The notes under the pieces are model-generated. The model saw only the letters and a program-made list of their open reading frames with translations. It ran no database searches and was not told where the DNA came from. From NCBI RefSeq assembly GCF_035181385.1, contig NZ_JAXCJK010000001.1, forward strand, positions 248,001 to 312,000: a DNA stretch of 64,000 bases, in the 5' to 3' direction. Numbering within the stretch: the stretch's first letter is position 1; the number at the start of each line of letters is the position of its first letter. The position numbers and the translations under genes were made by a program. This DNA comes from Moraxella sp035181385 (GTDB lineage Bacteria > Pseudomonadota > Gammaproteobacteria > Pseudomonadales > Moraxellaceae). This document shows positions 17,532-27,900 of this stretch, piece after piece.

Positions 17532-18026
17532 ATGGTAGATGTAGCAGATTTTAAAGACGCAATGGCAAAACTAACCACAGCTGTGCATGTGGTAACAACA
17601 GACGGTACAGCAGGTAGGCATGGCTTTACTGCATCAGCGGTATGCAGTGTTACTGACTCGCCCCCAACTTTGCTTGTATGTATGAATGGCAATGCGCGCT
17701 CCTATGAGTATTTTGTTGAAAATCGTGTACTGATGGTCAATACTCTGACAGCCAAGCAATCGCATTTGTCTAATATTTTTGCATCTCCGTTAAGCTCTGA
17801 AGACCGTTTTGCTAGTGCTGAATGGGAGCTGCTATTAACAGGTTCGCCCATGCTTAATGAGGCCTTAATTAGCTTTGATTGTAAGATTAGTGAGATAAAG
17901 CAGGTTGGTACGCATGGCATTTTGATTTGTGAGATTGTAGCAATCAAGCAGGGCGATGGCGATGAGGCCTTAACTTATTTTAATCGCAATTATCACAAGA
18001 CTGATGCACAGACAGCTTTGTTCTAA
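17532..18026 (+). CDS. Flavin reductase-like protein (FMN-binding split barrel)
   Basis: A 164-residue protein of the HpaC/RutF-type NAD(P)H:flavin oxidoreductases, with typical strings GFTASAVCSVTDSPPTLLVCM and NTLTAKQ. Such enzymes hand reduced flavin to a partner oxygenase. Since MesD activity needs DUF1852 and oxygen, I infer this reductase may serve MesX, but only proximity supports it. The gene sits 99 bases after mesD in the same direction and ends in a bidirectional terminator. Confidence 0.8.
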   Translation: MVDVADFKDAMAKLTTAVHVVTTDGTAGRHGFTASAVCSVTDSPPTLLVCMNGNARSYEYFVENRVLMVNTLTAKQSHLSNIFASPLSSEDRFASAEWELLLTGSPMLNEALISFDCKISEIKQVGTHGILICEIVAIKQGDGDEALTYFNRNYHKTDAQTALF

Positions 18027-18133
18027 ATCTTTGTTTGCTCGTCATTGGTTGTCTTGCTCATAAAATAATTGGTCGTCAAAAGTTTGTTGTCAAGCAAAGG
18101 CACTATGGCAAACTGTGTATGGCTTTAAGTTTT

Positions 18134-18172
18134 AAAAAATCAATCAAATATTAAGTGTTTGATTGATTTTTT
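18134..18172. terminator. Bidirectional intrinsic terminator of the flavin reductase gene and dnaG
   Basis: A 15-bp stem (AAAAAATCAATCAAA with TTTGATTGATTTTTT) with a 9-base loop lies between two converging genes. Confidence 0.85.
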
Positions 18173-18176
18173 TGGA

Positions 18177-20246
18177 TTAAGATTCGGTGTCAAGGGTTGT
18201 TGCTAGCTTATTTTTTTGTGTTTTATCCCATTGTTGTAAGGCAAGCAAGCGTCGCTTGTGTATTTCAGACAAAATGATGTTCTTGCTTTGCTCGTGTTGT
18301 TTTTTGAAAGTTTCAGCCAGGACTTGACTTAACAACTCATTAAAAAACAAACCAATATTCTCAAATTTTTGCCCAACCATTTGCCCAAAAAATTCACGCC
18401 AAGATTCTGCCAGTACATCTTTTAGTGCTTCATTGGGTAAATTTGCCATGATAAAATGTGCCTGCTCATCGATGGTCTGTAAATCATTGGTTGGTAAAAA
18501 TGAATCAATCAGACCTTGTTTGGCAAGTTCGTTTAATTGCATGATGGTACAAGTCAGCTCCATTAATGCGTCATCACCAATGCTTCGCCAAGTGGGTAAT
18601 TCTGGTAAGCGTAATTCATGCTTTTCAAGGCGGTCAATAAAATCAACATGAACATCAATCACACCAGATTGGGTTAAGATGTTGCTAAGCGGATCACAGG
18701 CCAAAATGTGGGGGGCGTATAGCAAACAAAGATAAAGTAAAATATTGCGATTGATGCTTGCTTCATAATTGGCTTTGTCAATATGATAGCGTTCTTTGCG
18801 TGTATCTTTTGTACTTAATTTTTGATAAATATCGTTATTGAGCCAATATTTAAAACTAGAACCTTTGGGGAACTTGGCGGTCAGCTCTTTAAGCCTTGCC
18901 ATTGCAGTTGCTTTATTCTCTGGAAGGCTAATATCATAACGACTGCTTAGTACTTCAAAAATATAATCTGATGTACTGACAGCAGACTCAATTTGTCTTT
19001 GCATTGAATCTACACCATACATCTTGATGTAGGTGTCTGGATCGTGGCTGTCTGGTAAGGTAAGAAATTTTAGCTGTTTGCCATCTGATAATATAGGTGC
19101 AGCAATCTCTAGGGTACGCCAAGCTGCACGCTGTCCTGCCTCATCACCATCAAAACACAGGGTTAGACTGTCATTGTATTTTAATAAATTGGCGATTTGT
19201 CCTTCATTTGCTGCTGTTCCCATCGGTGCGACCGCCCCATAAATCCCAGCTTGATGAAGGGCTATGACATCCATGTAGCCCTCAACCATCATGTAATTAT
19301 TCGCCTTGGCTTGGCGTGCCTCGTACAGCCCATATAAAATGAACTGTTTTTGAAAGACGGGGGATTCTGATGAGTTGATATATTTTGGCATTTCATCACC
19401 CAATGACCGACCCGCAAAACCAACCACACGACCTTGTCGGTCTTTGATGGGAAATATGACACGGTCTCGCAATAGATCAAAATCTCGACCCTTTTGAGAG
19501 GTGCGTACCAAGCCCAATAGTTTTAAGCCTTCAATGTCTTGAGGAAAGGCCTCCTCTAAATGTTGCCAACCAGATGGTGCATATCCTAGATTAAAAGTAT
19601 CTATTGTCTGTTTGGTCAGGCCGCGAGAGGCAAAATATGCCATCGCTGCTTGATTATTGTGCAACTGATATTGATAATACTGGCAAATATTGCTGAGTAA
19701 ACTGTATAAATCACCTTGCTCATCATGTTGGATTGCATCAGCAATATTGCCATTATAATCAAAGCTTGTGTGTTGATGGTTGTTATGATAAATATTAAAC
19801 TCATCAGGTTGATGGTGGGTGCCATCTAAGTCTAAATGCTGATGAGCTGGGCCATCTTGCGTGAGATGGTTCTGAATTGGTGTGTTTGTCTGATTTGGTG
19901 GAACTTGTGATTTGCTACTTTTTTTGTATTTAATGGATTTGTCAAAGGCATCATCTTTGGGTAAATCAATGCCTGTTTGTTCAGATAAAGCGTTGAGTGC
20001 CTCCATAAAGCTCATGCGCTCAAATTCTTTTAAGAAAGTAACAGGATTGCCTTTTGCACCGCAGCCAAAGCAATAGTATAGATTGGTCTCTGGATTGACA
20101 TAAAATGATGGTGTTTTTTCACCATGAAAAGGACAGCACCCCTTAAACTCTCGTCCAGCGGGTTTTAGTACGGTGTGGCGGCGAATCATGCCCACAAGGT
20201 CGGCTTGACTGTTGAGCTGTTCAATGACAGATTCAGAAACTCGCAT
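18177..20246 (-). CDS. dnaG: DNA primase
   Basis: Makes RNA primers for lagging-strand synthesis. The N-terminal CHC2 zinc finger uses Cys38, His41, Cys59 and Cys62 (CCPFHGEKTPSF, CFGCGAKG). The TOPRIM core has VEGYMDVIAL and the DGDEAGQRA acidic motif, and a C-terminal helicase-binding region follows. At 689 residues it is about 100 longer than E. coli DnaG. Much of the excess is a His/Gln/Asn-rich, apparently disordered stretch at about residues 105-175, between the zinc finger and the catalytic core. It is transcribed alone, away from rpsU and rpoD, which are not in the window. Confidence 0.95.
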   Translation of the reverse strand: MRVSESVIEQLNSQADLVGMIRRHTVLKPAGREFKGCCPFHGEKTPSFYVNPETNLYYCFGCGAKGNPVTFLKEFERMSFMEALNALSEQTGIDLPKDDAFDKSIKYKKSSKSQVPPNQTNTPIQNHLTQDGPAHQHLDLDGTHHQPDEFNIYHNNHQHTSFDYNGNIADAIQHDEQGDLYSLLSNICQYYQYQLHNNQAAMAYFASRGLTKQTIDTFNLGYAPSGWQHLEEAFPQDIEGLKLLGLVRTSQKGRDFDLLRDRVIFPIKDRQGRVVGFAGRSLGDEMPKYINSSESPVFQKQFILYGLYEARQAKANNYMMVEGYMDVIALHQAGIYGAVAPMGTAANEGQIANLLKYNDSLTLCFDGDEAGQRAAWRTLEIAAPILSDGKQLKFLTLPDSHDPDTYIKMYGVDSMQRQIESAVSTSDYIFEVLSSRYDISLPENKATAMARLKELTAKFPKGSSFKYWLNNDIYQKLSTKDTRKERYHIDKANYEASINRNILLYLCLLYAPHILACDPLSNILTQSGVIDVHVDFIDRLEKHELRLPELPTWRSIGDDALMELTCTIMQLNELAKQGLIDSFLPTNDLQTIDEQAHFIMANLPNEALKDVLAESWREFFGQMVGQKFENIGLFFNELLSQVLAETFKKQHEQSKNIILSEIHKRRLLALQQWDKTQKNKLATTLDTES

Positions 20247-20409
20247 ACCTTACCTAAAATGATTTTTATAAAGCTTAAAAGACAACCAATCCCATAAAGC
20301 TATTTTAAGGGATTGTGATGTCAAAGATAAAAAATGTAGCAAAAACAAATGAAAAGAGAAGCTTTATTGTATGCCCTGTTGTGGTTTTTTGGGCAAATAA
20401 ACCAAACTC

Positions 20410-21384
20410 TTATCGGTTGCCATTATTATTTGATAGGGTTAAATTCATCGCCTGATGAATCACCTGTGTATTTGTTGCTCCTTCATAAGAGTCGGCGGTG
20501 GGTTCAAAATTATCTTTGCTACGACCCAATTTACCAAAACTAATCATAGACAGTGTACGCTTGGTCCATGATGAAGCACCTTGATTTGGCAGGCGAACCT
20601 CGCCATCATTGGTTAAATATTGAGGATAGTTGATTTGTAATAAAGTTTTGTATTGTTTGGCGGTGTCGGTCATGCCCAGTTTGTCATAGCTGTATGCCAA
20701 AATGGCGATTGACTCAGGTATGGCTTCAGATTGCGGATAGTATTGAAATACCCATTTGGCACGATTGGCGGCGGCAAGATAGGCATCTCGCTTAAGATAC
20801 CAACGAGCAGCAACCAATTCGTGTTCAGCAAAGTCATTATAAATCGCAATCATTCGCTGGGCAGCGTCAGGTGCGTATTGACTATTTGGAAAATTATTTA
20901 CCAAGACTTGAAAAGTATTGAATGCCAATTGTAACCAAGAAATATCACGTTGGGATTGATCCATTTTAAATAGGCGTGAAGCCTTTGGCGAACCGCCCAT
21001 ATTGGTTATGCCTTGCACATAAATGACATAGTCAATGTAGCGACTGCTTGGGTATGATTGTATGAATTCGGCAGTGCTTTGAATGACTGCTTCAAAATTT
21101 TTTGCTTGATATTGTGCATAAATCAAATCAAGCAAAGCTTGTTCGGCGTATTGACCTGTTGGGTAAAAAGTGCGGATGTTTGTTAAGGCAGTAATCGCCT
21201 CATGATTTCGACCCTTTTCAAGGGCGTTTTGTGCATCTTGATAGTAGTTGGCATCGGATTTTTCAGCGGTGGCAACAACTTCGCTTTTTTTGCCAAATGC
21301 ACCTTTTAAAGTGGTGCAACCTGTTAAAGCCATGCTGCTTACGATGAATGCTGTGATGAGTTTTAATTGTAGTGATGACTTCAT
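20410..21384 (-). CDS. bamD: Outer-membrane assembly lipoprotein BamD
   Basis: Essential lipoprotein of the BAM complex, which inserts beta-barrel proteins into the outer membrane. The signal peptide ends in a lipobox with Cys23 (ALTGC). Tetratricopeptide-type repeats fill the body (NALEKGRNHEAITAL, YPTGQYAEQALLDLIYAQY). At 324 residues it is longer than the 245 of E. coli because of a C-terminal extension after about residue 250. It is divergent from rluD, an arrangement also found in E. coli. About 200 bases of shared AT-rich intergenic DNA must hold both promoters. Confidence 0.93.
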   Translation of the reverse strand: MKSSLQLKLITAFIVSSMALTGCTTLKGAFGKKSEVVATAEKSDANYYQDAQNALEKGRNHEAITALTNIRTFYPTGQYAEQALLDLIYAQYQAKNFEAVIQSTAEFIQSYPSSRYIDYVIYVQGITNMGGSPKASRLFKMDQSQRDISWLQLAFNTFQVLVNNFPNSQYAPDAAQRMIAIYNDFAEHELVAARWYLKRDAYLAAANRAKWVFQYYPQSEAIPESIAILAYSYDKLGMTDTAKQYKTLLQINYPQYLTNDGEVRLPNQGASSWTKRTLSMISFGKLGRSKDNFEPTADSYEGATNTQVIHQAMNLTLSNNNGNR

Positions 21385-21587
21385 GAGGTCTCCGTGAATG
21401 CAAATTTGTTTTAAATCAATTTTAATGCTGATTAGTTTAACATAAATTTGGCAAAAAATATCAACAAATATGTGTTTTTATATGATTTTCTTGTGAGATT
21501 TCTTGCATTTTTTATTAGAAATTTATAAGAAAAAAAAGCACAAATGTGTTAAAGTGTTCAGTTATTTTTATATGATTTTTAAGAAAA

Positions 21588-22652
21588 ATGAGAACTGATA
21601 ACATTGATATTTTAGCAAATTTAACGCCTGAAATTTTGCCAAGCGATGCCAATAACGATACTAATAATGTTGATGGCGAATTTGATTTTGAAGAAAATCA
21701 CGCCCCAAACAGTGTATCTTTGAGCCATGTTGTTGGCCATGATCATGAGGGCGTGCGTCTAGATAAGCTGTCGGCGATGGTTTTTGGTGATTTTTCTCGT
21801 GTGCAGTTGCAAGGATTTATTGATGATGGCAAATTGCTTGTCAATCACACCAGCCAAAAACCAAAATATCGGGTTAGATTGGGCGATATTTTATCCCTAG
21901 AAGTCATATTAGAGAGTCATTCAGAGGATTTGCCACAAAATATTGCTCTTGATGTTATTTATGAAGATGATGAGGTGATTGTGATCAATAAGGCCGCTGG
22001 CATGGTAGTGCACCCAGGGGCAGGTAATCGCACAGGGACACTTGTTAATGCACTGCTTTATCATTATCCAGATAATGCCCACCTGCCAAGAGCAGGGCTT
22101 GTGCATCGCATTGACAAGGATACAACTGGGTTGCTGGTGGTGGCACGCACCAAATCAGCCCAGATGAATTTGATTGAGCAATTAAAAGACAAGAGCGTCT
22201 ATCGCCATTATCAATGTATTTGTCAGGGTACGCCAAGTGATATTTTACGCCATGCTAGGATTGATATGCCAATCGCACGCCACCCTACACAACGCACCAA
22301 GATGGCGGTGCGAGACGGTGGGCGTGTGGCAATCACGCATATTTTAAAAGCGACAAGCGTGCATGAGCGATATAGTCTGCTTGATGTGCGTTTGGAAACA
22401 GGGCGAACTCATCAAATTCGTGTGCATTTATCACATTTGGGTTTTTCGCTTGTGGGCGACCCTGTATATGGTAGGCCTATCAAATCTGGACTGTCTGCTG
22501 AGTGCCATCAAGCTGTACAGAATTTTTTGCGTCAGGCTTTACACGCCCATCAACTGGGATTTATTCACCCAAAAACGGGTGAATCCAAACGATTTCTTGT
22601 GCCGTTGCCTAATGATATGTCATATTTAATTAACGTATTACAAGAAGGCTAG
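21588..22652 (+). CDS. rluD: 23S rRNA pseudouridine synthase D
   Basis: Makes pseudouridines at 1911, 1915 and 1917 in helix 69 of 23S rRNA. An S4-like RNA-binding domain (VRLDKLSAMVFGDFSRVQLQ) precedes the catalytic domain with the active-site Asp in HRIDKDTTGLLVV. The first 45 or so residues are an acidic, low-complexity extension. Length is 354 residues. pgeF follows after 15 bases, as in E. coli, so they form an operon. Confidence 0.94.
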   Translation: MRTDNIDILANLTPEILPSDANNDTNNVDGEFDFEENHAPNSVSLSHVVGHDHEGVRLDKLSAMVFGDFSRVQLQGFIDDGKLLVNHTSQKPKYRVRLGDILSLEVILESHSEDLPQNIALDVIYEDDEVIVINKAAGMVVHPGAGNRTGTLVNALLYHYPDNAHLPRAGLVHRIDKDTTGLLVVARTKSAQMNLIEQLKDKSVYRHYQCICQGTPSDILRHARIDMPIARHPTQRTKMAVRDGGRVAITHILKATSVHERYSLLDVRLETGRTHQIRVHLSHLGFSLVGDPVYGRPIKSGLSAECHQAVQNFLRQALHAHQLGFIHPKTGESKRFLVPLPNDMSYLINVLQEG

Positions 22653-22667
22653 AAAACATTAGGAAGT

Positions 22668-23528
22668 ATGATGAGTAATTTGATGGGCGTGTCGGGCGAT
22701 TTAACAAAAAACTGGGCGAATTCTCTGATCGTTTTGCACCGTACACCAACCATTTTGGTGGTGCAAACAACCGCAGGTATGTTTGATAAATTTGGCAGCA
22801 ATGATGTCTATGGGCAGTTTAACCTAGGGCTTCATGTTGATGACATACCAAGTGATGTGCTGGTTCATCGAGCAGAACTGCTTGATGAGCTCAATCAACA
22901 ATATCGGGTTGATTGCCTACATTGGCTTAATCAAATTCATAGTGATATTGTGGTCAATATCGATGAAAGTGTTGGCATTAAAGCATTAACGGCTGACGCA
23001 CTGATGACGCACAAGGCTGGGCATGGGCTTGCCATCATGACGGCAGATTGTGTGCCTGTGGCTGTTTTTGCTGATGATGACGATCAAGATGCACCAATCG
23101 CTTGTATTCATGCAGGCTGGCAGGGCCTAAGCAATGGTGTTATTGCCAAAACCATTGCAACCATACGCCAAACTCACCCAAAAACCAAACTTCATGCCAT
23201 CATTGGTGCTTGTATCAGCCAAAACTCTTATGAAATCACACGCAAGTTGGCTGATGATATTGTAGGGCAAGTCTGTGTAAAACAATTGACCCATTTTGAT
23301 GAGCTGGATTTATATCATGCCATCATTAAAGATGGTAAGTCTTGCGATAAGTGTTTGATTGATTTGGATAAATTGGCCAGGTTTGAGCTTGAAAAATTGG
23401 GGGTGAGTGTGCTTAATGATGATACTCCTTGTACCTATAATGACACGCGTTTTTACTCTTATCGTGCACAAACTCATGCAAAAAAACCTGCCACAGGACG
23501 CATGGCGTTGGTTGTCGTGAGATTGTGA
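22668..23528 (+). CDS. pgeF: Peptidoglycan editing factor PgeF (YfiH, laccase-domain family)
   Basis: Member of the YfiH/DUF152 family. In E. coli PgeF prevents misincorporation of L-serine in place of L-alanine in peptidoglycan precursors; related proteins have been described as copper-dependent polyphenol oxidases. Metal-site strings are HWLNQIHSD, MTADCVPV and CIHAGWQG. Length is 285 or 286 residues, because the start is ATGATG and the AGGA site fits the second ATG slightly better. It lies directly downstream of rluD. Confidence 0.88.
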   Translation: MMSNLMGVSGDLTKNWANSLIVLHRTPTILVVQTTAGMFDKFGSNDVYGQFNLGLHVDDIPSDVLVHRAELLDELNQQYRVDCLHWLNQIHSDIVVNIDESVGIKALTADALMTHKAGHGLAIMTADCVPVAVFADDDDQDAPIACIHAGWQGLSNGVIAKTIATIRQTHPKTKLHAIIGACISQNSYEITRKLADDIVGQVCVKQLTHFDELDLYHAIIKDGKSCDKCLIDLDKLARFELEKLGVSVLNDDTPCTYNDTRFYSYRAQTHAKKPATGRMALVVVRL

Positions 23529-23619
23529 TTGTGATGAGATGATTGGTTGGACTACCAGTTTTGTATTACTTTATATTTCATATCTCTTGGTGTTTGTGTT
23601 TAGTGGTGAGCTAAAGCGA

Positions 23620-23892
23620 TTAAAACCAGCTTTCTAACAAATAAAATTCTGTCCTGCTCAACGCTTTTTTGGCATCAGACTTATTTTTGGTGGGTAGGTT
23701 GGTTGGTGTTAAGATGATTGGGTGGTGAATATGAGTATTTTGCGTGTTACTGATTGCCAACTTTTGGTGATTGCTCGGGGTGAGTGTTATGGGCATGGGA
23801 TTTCTTGCTGTTTGAATGTGCTGACAACCCACTAAACTCAAAGCGACCAGTAATGCCAGTGCTATATTTGTTGTTTTTTCCATCTTTTTCAT
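23620..23892 (-). CDS. Small predicted lipoprotein, unknown function
   Basis: A 90-residue protein with a clear lipoprotein signal: a charged start, a hydrophobic stretch and a lipobox ending at Cys23 (LSLVGC). An alternative start at the fourth residue (MEKTT) would also fit. The mature part is short, polar and rich in Thr, Asn, Pro and His. No family is recognised. It lies 64 bases downstream of the TonB/TolA-like gene on the same strand, so the two may be co-transcribed and may both act in the periplasm. Confidence 0.55.
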   Translation of the reverse strand: MKKMEKTTNIALALLVALSLVGCQHIQTARNPMPITLTPSNHQKLAISNTQNTHIHHPIILTPTNLPTKNKSDAKKALSRTEFYLLESWF

Positions 23893-23956
23893 GCCAATAT
23901 GATGCCTTTACTGTCTTTTGTGGTGCTTATGGAGTTTTAACTTGTTGTTTTAAAAA

Positions 23957-24769
23957 TCATTTTGGTGCGCTGTTAAATTCAATGGTGAGTTTGCTGGCCA
24001 TGCCTGCCACTTCGCCAAAAGGAGCACTGTCATTAATGGCGGCTTTTATATCATCAGCAAGTTCTTGATTGCCCTTGCCAATGTCTATGCCCATCACGCC
24101 ACCTGTGTCATCAAGCTGTATGGTTACCATCAGTTTTTTGCCAGAGCCAGAGCCAGAGCCAGAGCCAGAGATAGTATCATAATTTTGATAGGGATTGCCA
24201 TCATTTTCCTGTATCTTATTTTCCCATGCTTCGATGATGCGAATGGTGGCAATTTGAGCGGCCTTTTTTAGTGCAATGCTGGGGGCGGGTCTATGTACTG
24301 GTATGATGTCTGGCTTGTCTGTTGGTGCAAGTGGCTTGTCTGAGTGTGTCTGACTGATAAAATCTGATGTTTTATGTTCTTTTTGGCCGAGCGTTTGATT
24401 GGTTGTGTGTTGAAAATCTGCCATCTCTTCTTCATTTTCATTTTTAATCATGATGGGTGCGGTTTGCTTTGATTGCGTGGTTTTAAAATGATGATTGCTG
24501 TCTTTGTGGTGGGTACGAACATGATGCTGAGTGTGGCGTATTGTCTTTTTATGTGTTGTTGTGCTTACAGGGCTTTGTGTCTGCTGTGTGGCGTTGATCA
24601 AGGTGATTTGTATTGGCAAGGTGTTGGCGACAGATTGACCTTGGGCTTTTGCTGATACGGCAAGATAGATGACAAAAGCATGAGCTAAAATCACCATAAA
24701 AATAATAAATACCACCACTGGACTGGGCTTGATGTCAGTAACAATCTGCTGTATTGTGGCTTGCTTCAT
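23957..24769 (-). CDS. TonB/TolA-like energy-transducing protein
   Basis: A 270-residue protein with the plan of a TonB or TolA transducer: a short cytoplasmic start, one membrane anchor (about residues 18-40), a long polar periplasmic linker rich in Lys, Thr, Gln and His, and a small C-terminal domain from about residue 185 (AWENKIQEN ... LMVTIQLDDTGGVMGIDI). The linker is interrupted by five Ser-Gly pairs encoded by a hexanucleotide repeat. No tolQ/tolR or exbB/exbD is adjacent; the window's exbBD lies 23 kb away. TonB and TolA cannot be separated from sequence alone. Confidence 0.65.
   Translation of the reverse strand: MKQATIQQIVTDIKPSPVVVFIIFMVILAHAFVIYLAVSAKAQGQSVANTLPIQITLINATQQTQSPVSTTTHKKTIRHTQHHVRTHHKDSNHHFKTTQSKQTAPIMIKNENEEEMADFQHTTNQTLGQKEHKTSDFISQTHSDKPLAPTDKPDIIPVHRPAPSIALKKAAQIATIRIIEAWENKIQENDGNPYQNYDTISGSGSGSGSGKKLMVTIQLDDTGGVMGIDIGKGNQELADDIKAAINDSAPFGEVAGMASKLTIEFNSAPK
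24141..24170. repeat. Hexanucleotide repeat CCAGAG x5 inside the TonB/TolA-like gene
   Basis: Five perfect copies, read on the coding strand as Ser-Gly repeated. Gain or loss of units would keep the frame and only change linker length. Confidence 0.92.
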
Positions 24770-24971
24770 GAGGTGTGTTAGGATTTTAATGATGATATTT
24801 TGGTTGTTATGCTATTTTAGCACGGATTTGGCATGGATTGCACACCTTGCCAAAGTGCATTACAATACGCATCAATCTAAGCGTATCAATCTAAGTATGA
24901 TAAAATTTACCAAATGATGCCCAAAAAAGTATATTAAGACTTTTAAATAATTGATGACGAATGAATTATAA

Positions 24972-27900
24972 ATGATGAAAAAATTACCTATTTTAGCCAA
25001 AGATCGCCATTATCTGCATCGCCTACGCCAAGAAATTAAACACGCACAAGGTGATGATAAAGCCAAAAAACAAGCCAAATTTAATGAAGTTATCAATCTT
25101 TCAAATCAGGCGGTCATTGCACGACAAAATGCCATGCCATCTCATTTGCCAGAACTTTTAAATCATGATTTGCCCGTTACCAAAGAGGCACAGATGCTCA
25201 TAAAGGCGATTGAAGATCATCAAGTCATCATCGTGGCAGGCGAGACAGGTTCGGGCAAAACAACTCAGTTGCCAAAACTTGCCATGCTTGCAGGCAGGGG
25301 GGTAACAGGGCAGATAGGACATACACAACCACGCCGTCTGGCCGCTCGTTCTGTGGCCAGCCGTATCGCACAAGAGCTTGGCGAACCGCTAGGAAAGACG
25401 GTCAGCTTTAAGGTGCGATTCACCGAAGAAGGCGGGAGGGATAGTATTGTCAAGCTCATGACAGATGGTATTTTGCTTGCTGAGCTTGGTACGGATAAAT
25501 TTTTAACCCGCTATGACACCATCATTATTGATGAGGCACATGAACGCAGTTTGAATATTGATTTTATTTTGGGTTATTTAAAAGGCTTGCTACCAAAACG
25601 AACAGATCTTAAAATCATCATTACATCTGCCACGCTAGATACCGAGCGGTTTGCTGGTTATTTTGCCAAAGATGGGATACCTGCACCTGTCTTTAGCGTA
25701 GAAGGGCGTAGCTATCCTGTGGAGGTGCGTTATCGTCCTTTGACTGATCAGATCATCACAAGCCATGATGACGATGCCTTTGGTGAAGCGGAGGACAATC
25801 TGCCACGAGCATTGACAGCGGCCATTGCTGAGTGCTTTGATGATGCTGCAAAAAAAGGACACCCGCACCAAGCAGACATTCTGATTTTTGCCAGTACAGA
25901 GGCAGAGATTCGTGAATTACAAGAGATTTTGACCACGCACACCCCAGCTCATACCGAGATATTACCTTTGTTTGCTCGGCAGTCATTTGCTGAGCAGCAG
26001 CGTATTTTTCAGCCATCAGGCAGGGGGCGACGCATCATCATTGCCACCAATGTTGCTGAAACTGCTTTGACCGTACCAAACATTCGCTATGTGATTGATT
26101 TGGGTTTTGCTCGTATCAGTCGTTATAATTATCGCTCACGCATACAGCGTTTACCGATTGAAGCCATCAGCCAAGCTGCTGCCAATCAGCGTAAAGGTCG
26201 TTGTGGGCGTATTGGTGATGGCGTGTGTATTCGTTTGTATTCTGAGGACGATTTTAATGCTCGTCCTAAGTTTACCGAACCTGAGATTTTACGGACAAAT
26301 TTGGCGAGTGTCATTTTGCAGATGACTCGGCTAAATCTTGGTGATGTGGCAGAATTTGACTTCATTACACCGCCAGATTTTCGTCTGATTAACGATGGCA
26401 AAAAGTTGCTTTTAGAGCTTGGGGCAATCACAGACGCACCAACCAAAACCGCCATAAAAAAACGCAAATCCCTGCCGATTGCCTTGACCAAAATCGGCCA
26501 AATAATGGCAAAAATGCCCATTGATCCACGCCTTGCTCGTATGCTTGTGGCAGGTGATTATTTTGACTGCTTGTCAGACATACTCATCATTGTTTCAGCT
26601 TTGGCGGTGCAAGATGTGCGTGAAAGACCAGTGAACAAGCAAGCACAAGCCGACCAAAAGCACGCTTTATTCCGCCGTGATGATTCGGACTTTTTGTTTT
26701 ATTTAGAGCTGTACCAAGCCTTGTTTGGTAAGCATGAGCTTAATAACAATCAGATATTAAGTGTGAATGCTCGCCGTAATTTTGCCAAAAAACACTATCT
26801 TAGCTTTACTCGCATTCGTGAGTGGCAAAAAACACATGAACAGTTATCTGCCATGATGACAGAATTGGGTTTTGTGATTAAGAAAACTGAAGAGATGTTG
26901 GGGGTGGATTTTCAAGATGGTCAGAGTCAAGATGTCATCAAAAATACCAAAGTTGATACCAAAAAAGGCGTACGCTTATCATTAAATAAAGATAAGACCA
27001 ATAAAAAAACCAAAAATAGTCTTAGTCTGTCTGCCCTAAAATCCATCAGTCATGGTGTGATGGATAAAACGGCGGTGCAATATGTCAATATTCATAGGGC
27101 GATACTCACGGCACTTTTGTCATTTGTGGCACACAAGACAGATGTTTTGGGCGAATATATGATGGCTCGTAGCCAAAAGGCACGAATATTTCCTGCCAGT
27201 ACTTTGCATAAAAAAGGCGTGGATTGGTTGATGGCTTTTGAGGTGGTGGAGACTTCTCGGGTCTATATGCGTTGTAATGCAAAGATTGAGCCTGAGTGGA
27301 TTGTGTCAGCGGCGGGCAATCTATTAAAATATCACTACTTTGAACCGCATTGGTCAAAGAAAACTGGGCGAGTGCGTGCCTATGTGCAGATCAGTCTGTT
27401 TGGATTGGTAGTGGTTGCCAAAGAGCTGACTAATTATGAGCCTATCAATACAGAACACGCCAGAGAGATTTTTATCCGAGATGCACTTGTGGGTAATAAC
27501 TATGGATTTGCTGCCAAATTCCTTGAACATAACACCGCCAAGATTAAAAATGTGGAGCGTATTGAAGATAAGCTTCGTCGCAAAGATTTGCTTGTTGATG
27601 AAGAAAGATTGTATCAATTTTACCATGATAAAATACCAGGTCACATAGCCAACCGTAAATCTTTTGAGGAATTTTATCACGAAAAATTTAATCAAGACCC
27701 TACTTTTTTATTTTTCAATGATGATGATGTCTTGAATGAAAATGTTGAAGCCAATCATGAATTTCCAGAAGTTTGGCAGATGGGCGGTCTAAAATTACCA
27801 CTGTCTTATGTGTTTGACCCTAGCTCTGATGATGATGGCGTTACTGTTCGTGTACCCGTTAAAGCGTTGTCGCAGATTGATGCAGTAGCACTGCTTTGGG

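Noticed and set aside
24065..24271. A + strand frame with repeated Ala-Arg, opposite the TonB/TolA-like gene
   Set aside because: It is the complement of the CCAGAG repeat and lies wholly inside a well-supported gene on the other strand; no start signal or family.
24860..24900. Near-direct repeat of ATCAATCTAAG upstream of hrpA
   Set aside because: Only two short copies without a perfect flank; too little to claim a regulatory site.
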